Shown here piece after piece: positions 54,736-63,128 of a DNA stretch of 64,000 nt. A program made the position numbers and the translations under genes. Under the pieces are notes generated by a model. The model saw nothing but the letters and a program-made list of their open reading frames with translations. It did no database searches and was not told where the DNA came from. Source of the stretch: Chitinophaga pinensis (GTDB lineage Bacteria; Bacteroidota; Bacteroidia; Chitinophagales; Chitinophagaceae); contig NZ_VOHS01000002.1 of NCBI RefSeq assembly GCF_007896845.1, positions 248,001 to 312,000 on the forward strand, given 5' to 3'. Positions within the stretch are counted from its first letter, which is position 1. Each line of letters starts with the position of its first letter.

Positions 54736-56988
54736 TCACTCGTCCTCCAGACGGCTTACCGACTGAATACCATCCAGTTTCTTCAGTCTTTCGAACAGTT
54801 CATCCAGTTCCTCCTTATCATGAACGAACACTTTAATAAGGCCTTCAAACAGCCCTTCGCGGGATTCGATGGTCAGACCGGCAATGTTTACCCGCAGTTC
54901 ACCGGAAATAACGTTGGTGATCTTATGAATAACACCCACATCGTCCATTCCCACGATACGGAGCCCGGTCAGGAAGGAGATCTCCCTGTTCTTCACCCAC
55001 TTGGTTTTTACGACCCTGTGACCATAGTTGGCCAGCAGCTGGGCGGCATTCGGACAGTTGGTACGGTGTATTTTAAGCCCTTCACTGGCAGTAATGAAAC
55101 CAAAAACGTCGTCACCCGGGATAGGGCGGCAACAGTTTGCCAGCTTATAAGCGATCTTATCTGAGCTTTCCCCGAAAATGATCAGCTCCGCGTCTTTCTT
55201 GGCGGGGATCATATGTTTCAGGTGATCTTCAGAGATATGTTCCGGCTGTTTTAACGGTACCGGTTTAGGTGCTTCGAGTTTATCACCCAGTACATTGAAC
55301 TGCTTCAGCTCCTTCAGATCGATGTTTTTGACAGCAATCTGATAATACAGGTCCAGCGGTGAAGGCTGCTTATAGTATTGCACCAGCTCATTGATATTGT
55401 GCTGGCTATTGGCAATCTTCATGTGGTCCAGCTTACGCTCCAGCACATCCTTACCATCCATGGCCACTTTACGCTTTTCTTCTTTCAGCGCATCCTTTAT
55501 CTTGGATTTCGCCTTGGCGGTCAGTGCATAGTTCAGCCAATCCTCCGTAGGCTTCTGCTTGTTGGAAGTAATGATCTCCACCTGATCCCCGCTACGCAGC
55601 TTATGACTGATGGGGACCAGCTTGTAATTCACTTTGGCACCGATACACTTGTTACCCACCGCACTATGGATTGAATAAGCAAAATCCAGAGCGGTCGAAT
55701 TAACCGGCAGTATCTTCAGGTCACCCTTAGGTGTATATACATAGATCTCTTCCGTAAAGAGGTTGCTCTTAAAGTCGGCCAGAAAGTCCAGTGTATTGGA
55801 ATCCGGATTGTTCAGGATCTCCCTGATCTGGGTAAACCACTGATCAAATTTAGACTCTGTACTGGCACTCTGGGCACTGCCCTCCTTATAACGCCAGTGG
55901 GCAGCCAGACCTTTCTCCGCGTAATCGTTCATACGCTTGGTACGGATCTGTACTTCCACCCATTTACCCTGAGGTCCCATTACGGTCACGTGCAGGGCTT
56001 CATACCCGTTGGACTTGGGATTACTCAGCCAGTCGCGTGTACGCTCAGGACTCGGGTGATAAAAGTCTGTAATGATGGAATAAACCTTCCAGCAGTCTGA
56101 CTTTTCCTTTTCCAGAGGAGAGTCCATGATAATACGGATCGCAAAGAGGTCATACACTTCTTCAAAGGTGACGCCCTTCTTTTTGATCTTATTCCAGATG
56201 GAGTGTATAGATTTCGGACGACCGAAGATTTCGAAGTTCAGTCCTTCTTCCTGCAATACCTCCTTGATAGGTTTGATAAACTCGTTGATATAACGGGTAC
56301 GCTCACGCTTGGTTTCCTTCAGCTTTTTAGCAATTTCCCGGTAGGTCTGCTGCTCAGTGTACTTCATGGAGAGGTCTTCCATCTCCGATTTGATGTTGTA
56401 CAGACCCAGACGGTGTGCCAGGGGAGCATAGATAAATACGGTCTCCGAAGCTATTTTGAGCTGCTTTTCACGGCTCATGCTATCCAGAGTACGCATATTA
56501 TGCATCCTGTCCGCCAGTTTTATCAGTATCACTCTGGGGTCATCCGCCAGTGTGAGCAGTATTTTCTTGAAGTTTTCCGCCTGTGCGGTGCTTGTGTTAG
56601 AGTCGATAACGGTCGATATTTTAGTCAGACCGTCTACGATATGGGCTATTTCAGCTCCGAACGCTCTTTCTACGTCCTCCAGAGTGACTTCAGTGTCTTC
56701 CACGGTATCGTGCAACAAGGCACAAATCGCGGAACGTACACCCAAACCAATCTCTTCAACGCAGATCTGCGCTACAGCGAGGGGATGTAAGATGTATGGC
56801 TCACCGGATTTCCGGCGCATTTCCTTGTGTGCGTCAGCCGCCATTTCAAAGGCAGTACGCACCAGTTCGCGGTCTCCTTTCTTTAAACGGGGTTTGAGCG
56901 ACTTCAGTAAAGCGCGGTAATGACGAACGATCTCTTTCTTTTCCTGTTCCTCGTCCAGATTATATTGTTTTACTACCACTGTTTCCAT
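54736..56988 (-). CDS. RelA/SpoT family (p)ppGpp synthetase/hydrolase
   Basis: A 750-residue bifunctional-type alarmone enzyme. Domains in order: HD hydrolase (about 45-200; H53, H93-D94 in LLHDTVEDTE and LADRMHNMRTL intact), synthetase (about 230-370; GRPKSIHSIWNKIKKKG and YEALHVTVMGP), TGS (about 400-465; IYVYTPKGDLKILPVNSTA), a cysteine-bearing region (CCRPIPGDDVFGFI) and a C-terminal ACT domain. An intact HD site suggests it can hydrolyse as well as make (p)ppGpp. Its stringent-response role does not depend on its neighbours. Confidence 0.95.
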   Translation of the reverse strand: METVVVKQYNLDEEQEKKEIVRHYRALLKSLKPRLKKGDRELVRTAFEMAADAHKEMRRKSGEPYILHPLAVAQICVEEIGLGVRSAICALLHDTVEDTEVTLEDVERAFGAEIAHIVDGLTKISTVIDSNTSTAQAENFKKILLTLADDPRVILIKLADRMHNMRTLDSMSREKQLKIASETVFIYAPLAHRLGLYNIKSEMEDLSMKYTEQQTYREIAKKLKETKRERTRYINEFIKPIKEVLQEEGLNFEIFGRPKSIHSIWNKIKKKGVTFEEVYDLFAIRIIMDSPLEKEKSDCWKVYSIITDFYHPSPERTRDWLSNPKSNGYEALHVTVMGPQGKWVEVQIRTKRMNDYAEKGLAAHWRYKEGSAQSASTESKFDQWFTQIREILNNPDSNTLDFLADFKSNLFTEEIYVYTPKGDLKILPVNSTALDFAYSIHSAVGNKCIGAKVNYKLVPISHKLRSGDQVEIITSNKQKPTEDWLNYALTAKAKSKIKDALKEEKRKVAMDGKDVLERKLDHMKIANSQHNINELVQYYKQPSPLDLYYQIAVKNIDLKELKQFNVLGDKLEAPKPVPLKQPEHISEDHLKHMIPAKKDAELIIFGESSDKIAYKLANCCRPIPGDDVFGFITASEGLKIHRTNCPNAAQLLANYGHRVVKTKWVKNREISFLTGLRIVGMDDVGVIHKITNVISGELRVNIAGLTIESREGLFEGLIKVFVHDKEELDELFERLKKLDGIQSVSRLEDE

Positions 56989-57042
56989 CAGCTATAAAGT
57001 TACAATTTTATTGCATAGGATAACATGGCAGGAATGTGCTAA

Positions 57043-57768
57043 TCATTCGCCTCCCAGCTTGCATTTCTGCAACACTTCCCAGGAGGTGCCGGTATGCCGG
57101 AGCAGATAGAGATTACGCACCAGAAAAGCCGCGTCAAATGGACGAAGCCGGTATTCCTCCATGGCCTGTTCCAGTTCTGCATCAGAAAGATCACGGAATG
57201 CCAGGGATACATGTGGATTAAAGCCATAACGGGCCAGCATATGACTGAAACCGAACTCTTTACGCAGAAATCCGACCATCTGCTGGTGCAGATGCACAAT
57301 CCCTTCATTCTTTTCCACATTGATATATAACACTTTCCGCTTATTAAAGGAGCAACCGCCAAAGCCATTCAGTCTGATCTCAAAAGGTTGGATAGAAGCC
57401 GCAAATGTGCTCAGAGCGGGACACAATGTCTTTTCCAGCTCGGGATCGGCGGTGAAAGGTATCTGCAAGGTAATATGGGGTAATACCCGTAAAGCCCTCC
57501 TCGCATCATATTTTTCTGCGAATTCCTGCTTCAGGCGGATGATCTCCCTTCCGACTTCAGCATTGGGCAGCAGGGCAATAAAGTAGATTTTACTTTCTGC
57601 TCTGGGTGGTCTGGGCTTTGGAGGAAAGCGGGGTCCATTATCCGGACGTGGCCTGCGAAATTGGTTGCCGTTGTGTCTTTGTGTACGGTGAGTACGGTCT
57701 TCACTCTCCGGGCGACCACCATTGCCCTGGCGCTGCTGGCGTGGCTGGTCATGTCTGCCGTAAGTCAT
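57043..57768 (-). CDS. 2H phosphoesterase (2'-5' RNA ligase/ThpR-like) with disordered N-terminus
   Basis: A 241-residue protein. Residues 1-58 are rich in Arg, Gln, Asn and Pro (e.g. RQQRQGNGGRPESEDRTHRT) and likely disordered and RNA-binding. The rest is a 2H phosphoesterase domain with the two HxT/S motifs HITLQIPF and HVSLAFRD, as in RNA 2',3'-cyclic phosphodiesterases. It may process RNA ends with cyclic phosphate. It is separate from the RelA/SpoT gene by 54 bases on the same strand. Confidence 0.82.
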   Translation of the reverse strand: MTYGRHDQPRQQRQGNGGRPESEDRTHRTQRHNGNQFRRPRPDNGPRFPPKPRPPRAESKIYFIALLPNAEVGREIIRLKQEFAEKYDARRALRVLPHITLQIPFTADPELEKTLCPALSTFAASIQPFEIRLNGFGGCSFNKRKVLYINVEKNEGIVHLHQQMVGFLRKEFGFSHMLARYGFNPHVSLAFRDLSDAELEQAMEEYRLRPFDAAFLVRNLYLLRHTGTSWEVLQKCKLGGE

Positions 57769-57803
57769 TGTCTTGGTGCTTGTGGGGTTTGATGAAGTCA
57801 GTA

Positions 57804-58550
57804 TCAGCCAGCGTTATCCGTAGACGTGGATTCGCTGTCCTGATCTGTACATTCGGGAATATTCAGCCGGACACCCACATTATGCAAAGTCTCCAGCGCA
57901 ATACCCGGTTCTTCTTTAAAATGTTTTCGCAAACGTGTCAGGAATACGTCCATACTTCTGCTGGAAAAGAAACTACTGTTCCCCCATACTTTCAGCAGGA
58001 TCTCGTCCCTTTTTACTAATTTATTGCTGTTTTCCACCAGATAGCGCAATACCTTCGCCTCTTTTTTTGTAAGCGTGGCAAAAGGTTCGCCCCCGGCACG
58101 TGTAAGCTCTTTTTCTTCGTAATTGAACCGGACGTCATCTCCCAGTTTGTAAATACCATCTCCCGGTACATCCTTAGGCAGCGTCCTTCTCAGAAATACC
58201 CTGATACGCATGATCAGCTCCCGCATGCTGAACGGTTTTACCAGAAAATCATCCCCTCCTATCCTGAAACCATGCAGCCTGTCCTCATCAGTTGCCTTTG
58301 AGGAAATAAACAGAATCGGTATCATACCGTTTTTCTTCCGGATATCCTGCGCCAGCGTAAAGCCGTCTTTCTTTGGCATCAGTACGTCCAGTATGCAAAG
58401 ATCAAAATCGTCCCTTTGAAACTTTTTCAGGGCTACCTCGCCGTCAAAACAATGCACGACCGCGTACCCCGCTGCTTCCAGCTGCTTTTTAATGATGCTA
58501 CCATACTGATAGTCATCTTCGGCTAGGAGAATTTGTACATTACTAACCAT
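57804..58550 (-). CDS. OmpR-family response regulator (orphan)
   Basis: A 248-residue DNA-binding response regulator. The receiver domain has the acidic pair E11-D12-D13, phosphoacceptor D55 (CILDVLMPKKDG), and K105 (LVKPFS). A winged-helix domain follows (about 125-230; LTKKEAKVLRYLVENSNKLV). No histidine kinase gene is adjacent, so its partner is elsewhere. It precedes the RNA 2H phosphoesterase gene by 35 bases, so both could be transcribed together. Confidence 0.94.
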   Translation of the reverse strand: MVSNVQILLAEDDYQYGSIIKKQLEAAGYAVVHCFDGEVALKKFQRDDFDLCILDVLMPKKDGFTLAQDIRKKNGMIPILFISSKATDEDRLHGFRIGGDDFLVKPFSMRELIMRIRVFLRRTLPKDVPGDGIYKLGDDVRFNYEEKELTRAGGEPFATLTKKEAKVLRYLVENSNKLVKRDEILLKVWGNSSFFSSRSMDVFLTRLRKHFKEEPGIALETLHNVGVRLNIPECTDQDSESTSTDNAG

Positions 58551-58751
58551 GCGTTTAGTTTTATATCCGGTTCAATAGTTGTTAACACACAATGTCATTC
58601 CCATGACTCTGCTACAATATTGCTGAATAAACTGCTCATTTTAGTTAATGATTAGTTATCGTGTCAAATTTTTCTTATTTCGATATAATCAGGATCAACA
58701 TGAAATTGAACGGATCGGGTTATCATAGATTACATTCTTTCATAAGACAAC

Positions 58752-58790
58752 AAAAAAATGGCTGCCTGTTCAAAGGCAGCCATCTTTTTT
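58752..58790. terminator. Terminator between fucosidase and response-regulator genes
   Basis: Stem ATGGCTGCCT / AGGCAGCCAT (58758-58767 with 58774-58783) flanked by A7 and T6 tracts, so usable on both strands; on the minus strand it ends the GH2-GH29 transcript. The stem is the same as that of the terminator after dsbD. Confidence 0.88.
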
Positions 58791-58838
58791 GTTCACAGCT
58801 TTTCCAGCTGTTTGTTCACATGCATTCAGCACCGTTCT

Positions 58839-60296
58839 TTACTCTACAGCAGAGATCTGTATTGCTACAGCATGTTTCCATGCTTTCTGCTGCACAGCCG
58901 CAGGGATTGTCAGCTGAGTACCGGTAGCCGTAGCTTTCCATGAGATCTTCTCCTTCGCACCCAGTACAGTCACTTTAGCTCCTTTCGCTGGTTTCAGTCC
59001 GTTAAAAGCCACCTGCGCAGGCAGCTTTTCACCTTCTTCCAGCATATAGATCGCATAGATATTACCATTTTTCTTACGGGTAAAACATACCTTGCCATCT
59101 TTGTAAGGCGCCACAGAACGTGTGCCGTAAATAGCATCGCCATTCACCTTCATCCACTCACCAATAGCAGTCATTGTAGTATAAGCCTCCTCGTGCAACT
59201 GACCATCAGGACCGGGACCTACATTCAGCAGATAGTTACCGCCTTTAGCTACGATATCAACCAGATTGTGAATGAGCTTGTTTACAGACTTGTATTTATC
59301 ATCCGGAACATATGACCATGAATTAGCCATCGTCATACATGTTTCCCATGGATAAGACAATGGTTTGTCAGGGATCTGCTGTTCTGGTGTACGGTAGTTT
59401 TCAAATGGTCCATGTACCGCACGGTCCACTACAATCAGACCCGGCTGATGACTACGCGCCATTTTAGTAATGCCGGCCATGTCAATATCTTCATTCTGCT
59501 TACTCGGTCTGGTATCGATTTCAGCAGCTGTAATGTCGTTTTCTTTTTTGGTATCCTGTTTACGTGCACGTACCCAGCCGCCATCCAGCCAGAGGATTTC
59601 GATCTTACCCATAGTGGTCATCAGCTCCTCAATCTGTTTGTAAGTAAACTCCCTGAAATTATTCCAACGATCTTTATACTTGTTCACATCATAGTTCACG
59701 TGTCTGTCTTTCGGCGGGAAATAAGACCACCAGTAATATTCACTGTGCCAGTCAGGTTTGGAGAAATAAGCACCGGTGTGGATACCTTCTTTCTGGAAAG
59801 CACTGAACACTTCCTTTGCAACGTTCTTTCTCGGATCATTGCGGAAAGCACTGTTCGGACCAGCAATACTGTAATCAGTCTGCTTAGTGTCCCACATACA
59901 GAAACCATCGTGATGCTTGGTGGTGAACACTACATATTCCATACCTGCACCCTTTGCCGCTTTAGCCCATTTAGACGGGTCAAATTTGGTCGGATTGAAA
60001 GTAGTGGACAAAGCTTCGTACTTCTTTACATAATCATAGTAAGGAATACCATAAGGATTGCGCTGTGTCCATCCTTCGTCTTCCGGACAAATACTCCAGG
60101 ACTCCACCACACCCCACTGAGAATAAGCACCCCAGTGAATGATCATACCAAATTTCCAGTCCTGCCATTCGTCCAGTTTCTGCAATACGGCTTTATCCGT
60201 TTCAGGGATATAGGGCTGTCCGAGGCCATGGTCCTGCGCATTGGCCGTGGAAAACGCCAGTAATGCACTGCTAAATAATACAAAAAGTTTTCGCAT
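58839..60296 (-). CDS. Alpha-L-fucosidase, GH29
   Basis: A 485-residue glycosidase with a signal peptide (FVLFSSALLAFSTANAQ). The (beta/alpha)8 core contains MIIHWGAYSQWG, TTKHHDGFCMWDTK and the nucleophile D238 in EILWLDGGW. It releases fucose from glycans with retention. It lies 2 bases after the beta-mannosidase gene, so the two are co-expressed. The downstream stretch up to 58790 holds a terminator. Confidence 0.94.
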   Translation of the reverse strand: MRKLFVLFSSALLAFSTANAQDHGLGQPYIPETDKAVLQKLDEWQDWKFGMIIHWGAYSQWGVVESWSICPEDEGWTQRNPYGIPYYDYVKKYEALSTTFNPTKFDPSKWAKAAKGAGMEYVVFTTKHHDGFCMWDTKQTDYSIAGPNSAFRNDPRKNVAKEVFSAFQKEGIHTGAYFSKPDWHSEYYWWSYFPPKDRHVNYDVNKYKDRWNNFREFTYKQIEELMTTMGKIEILWLDGGWVRARKQDTKKENDITAAEIDTRPSKQNEDIDMAGITKMARSHQPGLIVVDRAVHGPFENYRTPEQQIPDKPLSYPWETCMTMANSWSYVPDDKYKSVNKLIHNLVDIVAKGGNYLLNVGPGPDGQLHEEAYTTMTAIGEWMKVNGDAIYGTRSVAPYKDGKVCFTRKKNGNIYAIYMLEEGEKLPAQVAFNGLKPAKGAKVTVLGAKEKISWKATATGTQLTIPAAVQQKAWKHAVAIQISAVE

Positions 60297-60298
60297 GA

Positions 60299-62869
60299 TT
60301 AATTTTTAAATGTATCTCTGAGACTTATAACTTTCAGCTGTTCTTTTACCTGCTGTAATGTCAATTCACTGTTTATGCGCACGGTAGCCGTTTCTCCCGG
60401 CAGCAGGTCAAAATAGTTATCACTGAACTGTGACTTCGGATCGTTCTCTAATAACAGGTAAACATTTCTTGCCAGCCGGCCGGCAGTGATCTTCACAACG
60501 ATAGTTCCATCAGCACCTGCCATAACGCTTGTCTGCATACCGGGATCCGGTAATTCCATGGTGCTGGCTTTGGCAAAGTAATATACATTCCGGGTTAATA
60601 GCTCATCTTTCTTTACCACTTTCGTATAGAATATTACCTTTTGCGCATCAAAGCCCTTCAGTAATTCACTCACAGGCGCCTCATACTGTAATTGACTCTG
60701 CGCTGCTTTCGGTTGAATACCCGTCACCGATTTCTCCCATAACACTTTCCCCTCCAGATCCATCAACTGCATCTGCAATGTTAACGGCTGTTCCTGCGGC
60801 ACATCTGAAACCACCCAGGTCTGGAGTTTTCCATTCACTTCGACATTAGAAACAATGACTGGTGCAAATGCTTTCTTTACAAAATATTGCAGGGCCTTCC
60901 ATCTGCCATAATAATCGATTCCCGACCAGGAAGGACCCGGCCAGCAGTCATTCAGCTGCCAATATAATGTCCCCATACAGTATGGCATAGAACGGCGATG
61001 TGCTTCGATCGCGATCCGCATCCCTTCTGCCTGTAACACATGATTCACATATAACAGGGACTCAAAATCCTTTGGCGTTTTATAGTAATGTTGCAGGTAA
61101 GTGTTAATTGCCATATTCCCTCTGTTGGTACTTTTCTGGTGAGACAACATCACAGGAGAATAAATATCCAGATCATTTTTACCAGCAAAACGACGTACTG
61201 TGTGAATATCAGGGAATGACTGGAAACCATATTCACTCATAAAACGGGGCACATGCGTATTGAACGCTTCAAACCATTCCATACCATGCCATACACCCCA
61301 ATAGTGATTATCTCCTTTCGTAAAATCCTCCTTGCTGCCCCAGTTGCTGATCGGAGACGAATGAAAATAAAATCTTCCCGGATCCAATGCAGCTACCTGT
61401 TCGGGCAACAGTGATTTAAACAATACATTATACCCCTGCTGCAAGGTCTTCCACTGTGCTTCAGTATAACCATATCCATTTTGCCATCCCCAGTTTTTAA
61501 TGGCGACCGCTACCTCGTTATTGCCACACCATAAAGCCAGAGAGGGATGATTACGCAAACGGGTGATATTATAACGTAGCTCTTCTTTTACACTCGCCAG
61601 AAAAGCAGTATCCGAAGGATATACTGTACAGGCAAACATGAAGTCCTGCCATACCAGTATACCCTGCTGATCTGCCAGATCATAAAACAGTTCCTTCTCA
61701 TAGGCACCGCCTCCCCATACGCGTACCATATTGAAATGCGATGTCTTCATGTCTTTAAACAGCTGTTGGTAGCGCTCGTCTGTTACTCTCGGACGGAAGT
61801 TATCCTGTGGAATATAATTGGCGCCTTTCATGAATACCGGCTGTCCGTTCACCTTCACATAAAAGCTCTCCCCCAGACTATCCGGAGCGTTGATCACTTC
61901 GACCGTCCGCAGACCGATGTTTACTACACGCGAACTGATCAACTGTTTGCCTTCCAATATGCTTACTTTCACTTTATACAGGAACGCGTCACCCAATCCA
62001 TTAGGCCACCAGCGCTTAGGTTGTTGAATACTAACTGGCAATTCCAATACCTGTTGACCTGTATTGACATCCTTTTCAACAATCACAGTGGCAAACAATT
62101 TATCCGGACTCTCTACCTGTATTTTATACTTTCCCGCCCTTACCGTTTCCAGCGTCAGGGCAGCCCGTACTTTAGCTATTTTATCCGTCAGACTTTGCTG
62201 TTGCAGCCATACATCACTGATGCTTGTTTTATTCCATGCAGTCAGCGAAGCGCCGCCGCTGATGCCAGATGTTACCAGTCTTGGTCCCCAATCCCATCCA
62301 TAGTGATAAGGTGCCTTACGTGCATAGATACTTAAGGGAATATCACTTGCATCATTTCCTGCCGGATATACCAGTCTGTCTTTCAGAAAACGCTCCATAT
62401 CATAACGAACGGGACTATGAAAGAATATCCGCAACTGATTCTGTCCGCTATGCAGCCATTGTCTGATATTCACACTATGGCCAACAAACATATTATGACT
62501 CTGCAATACAAGGTGATCATTGATATAAACATCTGCATAGGTATCGAGTTCCGGTAGCTGCAGATCGATCACATCATGTGCAAGCAGCGCTGCAGATGCT
62601 TCAAAACTTCTGCGGTAGATCCAATCCTTTTTGTCTACCCACTGTACTGCTTTTTCATTCATTCCAGCAAATGGATCTGGTATCAGGTGATGGGCGAGTA
62701 AGTCGGTATGTACGGTACCCGGCACAGTTGCTTTCCGCCAGATGCTGTCGTCTGCATCTGCGAATTCCCATTCTCCGTTTAGTGAGAGCGTTGTTGTTGT
62801 CTGTGCATGCGCTATTCGCGCCAGCATACACAGGCATAAGAGTAGTGTGTAATGTAACTTATTCTTCAT
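60299..62869 (-). CDS. Beta-mannosidase, GH2
   Basis: An 856-residue secreted GH2 glycosidase (signal LLLCLCMLARIAHAQ). It has sugar-binding and immunoglobulin-like domains before a catalytic barrel. The acid/base is E452 in WCGNNEVAV and the nucleophile E546 in FMSEYGFQSFPD, and the QDFMFACTVYP loop matches beta-mannosidases. It removes terminal beta-mannose. It is first in the operon, followed directly by the fucosidase gene. Confidence 0.92.
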   Translation of the reverse strand: MKNKLHYTLLLCLCMLARIAHAQTTTTLSLNGEWEFADADDSIWRKATVPGTVHTDLLAHHLIPDPFAGMNEKAVQWVDKKDWIYRRSFEASAALLAHDVIDLQLPELDTYADVYINDHLVLQSHNMFVGHSVNIRQWLHSGQNQLRIFFHSPVRYDMERFLKDRLVYPAGNDASDIPLSIYARKAPYHYGWDWGPRLVTSGISGGASLTAWNKTSISDVWLQQQSLTDKIAKVRAALTLETVRAGKYKIQVESPDKLFATVIVEKDVNTGQQVLELPVSIQQPKRWWPNGLGDAFLYKVKVSILEGKQLISSRVVNIGLRTVEVINAPDSLGESFYVKVNGQPVFMKGANYIPQDNFRPRVTDERYQQLFKDMKTSHFNMVRVWGGGAYEKELFYDLADQQGILVWQDFMFACTVYPSDTAFLASVKEELRYNITRLRNHPSLALWCGNNEVAVAIKNWGWQNGYGYTEAQWKTLQQGYNVLFKSLLPEQVAALDPGRFYFHSSPISNWGSKEDFTKGDNHYWGVWHGMEWFEAFNTHVPRFMSEYGFQSFPDIHTVRRFAGKNDLDIYSPVMLSHQKSTNRGNMAINTYLQHYYKTPKDFESLLYVNHVLQAEGMRIAIEAHRRSMPYCMGTLYWQLNDCWPGPSWSGIDYYGRWKALQYFVKKAFAPVIVSNVEVNGKLQTWVVSDVPQEQPLTLQMQLMDLEGKVLWEKSVTGIQPKAAQSQLQYEAPVSELLKGFDAQKVIFYTKVVKKDELLTRNVYYFAKASTMELPDPGMQTSVMAGADGTIVVKITAGRLARNVYLLLENDPKSQFSDNYFDLLPGETATVRINSELTLQQVKEQLKVISLRDTFKN

Positions 62870-62905
62870 AGTCCACGCTGTTGGTTATTGTAGGTGTATA
62901 TAAAC

Positions 62906-62913
62906 TATCTTTG
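62906..62913 (+). promoter_or_regulatory. -7 element (TATCTTTG) just before the DUF6728-like gene
   Basis: TATCTTTG is an exact TAnnTTTG, ending 4 bases before the ATG at 62918. A TTG at 62881-62883 is the nearest -33 candidate, at a slightly long 22-base spacing. The start of transcription would fall at or next to the start codon, so the message would be leaderless. Confidence 0.5.
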
Positions 62914-62917
62914 TATA

Positions 62918-63091
62918 ATGAAAAGCATCTGGCAACAAATACTGCGTTACCTGTACATAGGCAAAAAAGATCCTTCAGCGCCTCAGGGCCGCTATGTGTC
63001 TATGATGCACGGCATGAACCGTATCTCCATCATTGTATTTCTGATCGCACTGATAATAATGCTGGTAAAGCTGTTTACCCGTCACCACTGA
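62918..63091 (+). CDS. DUF6728-like small membrane protein
   Basis: A 57-residue protein. The N-terminus (WQQILRYLYIGKKDPSAPQG) and a single C-terminal membrane helix (ISIIVFLIALIIMLVKLF) match, from memory, the small Bacteroidota family DUF6728. The role is unknown. The ATG at 62918 is taken in place of one at 62894, which would precede the promoter's expected start. It is divergent from the beta-mannosidase gene and convergent with lpxB. Confidence 0.78.
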   Translation: MKSIWQQILRYLYIGKKDPSAPQGRYVSMMHGMNRISIIVFLIALIIMLVKLFTRHH

Positions 63092-63128
63092 CCGGGTCTG
63101 GTATAGCCTGTTTTGTGCTGTTTACGAC

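Noticed and set aside
59412-60263. Long plus-strand frame (283 codons) opposite the fucosidase gene
   Set aside because: Antisense shadow; no domain, and the minus-strand frame has catalytic motifs.
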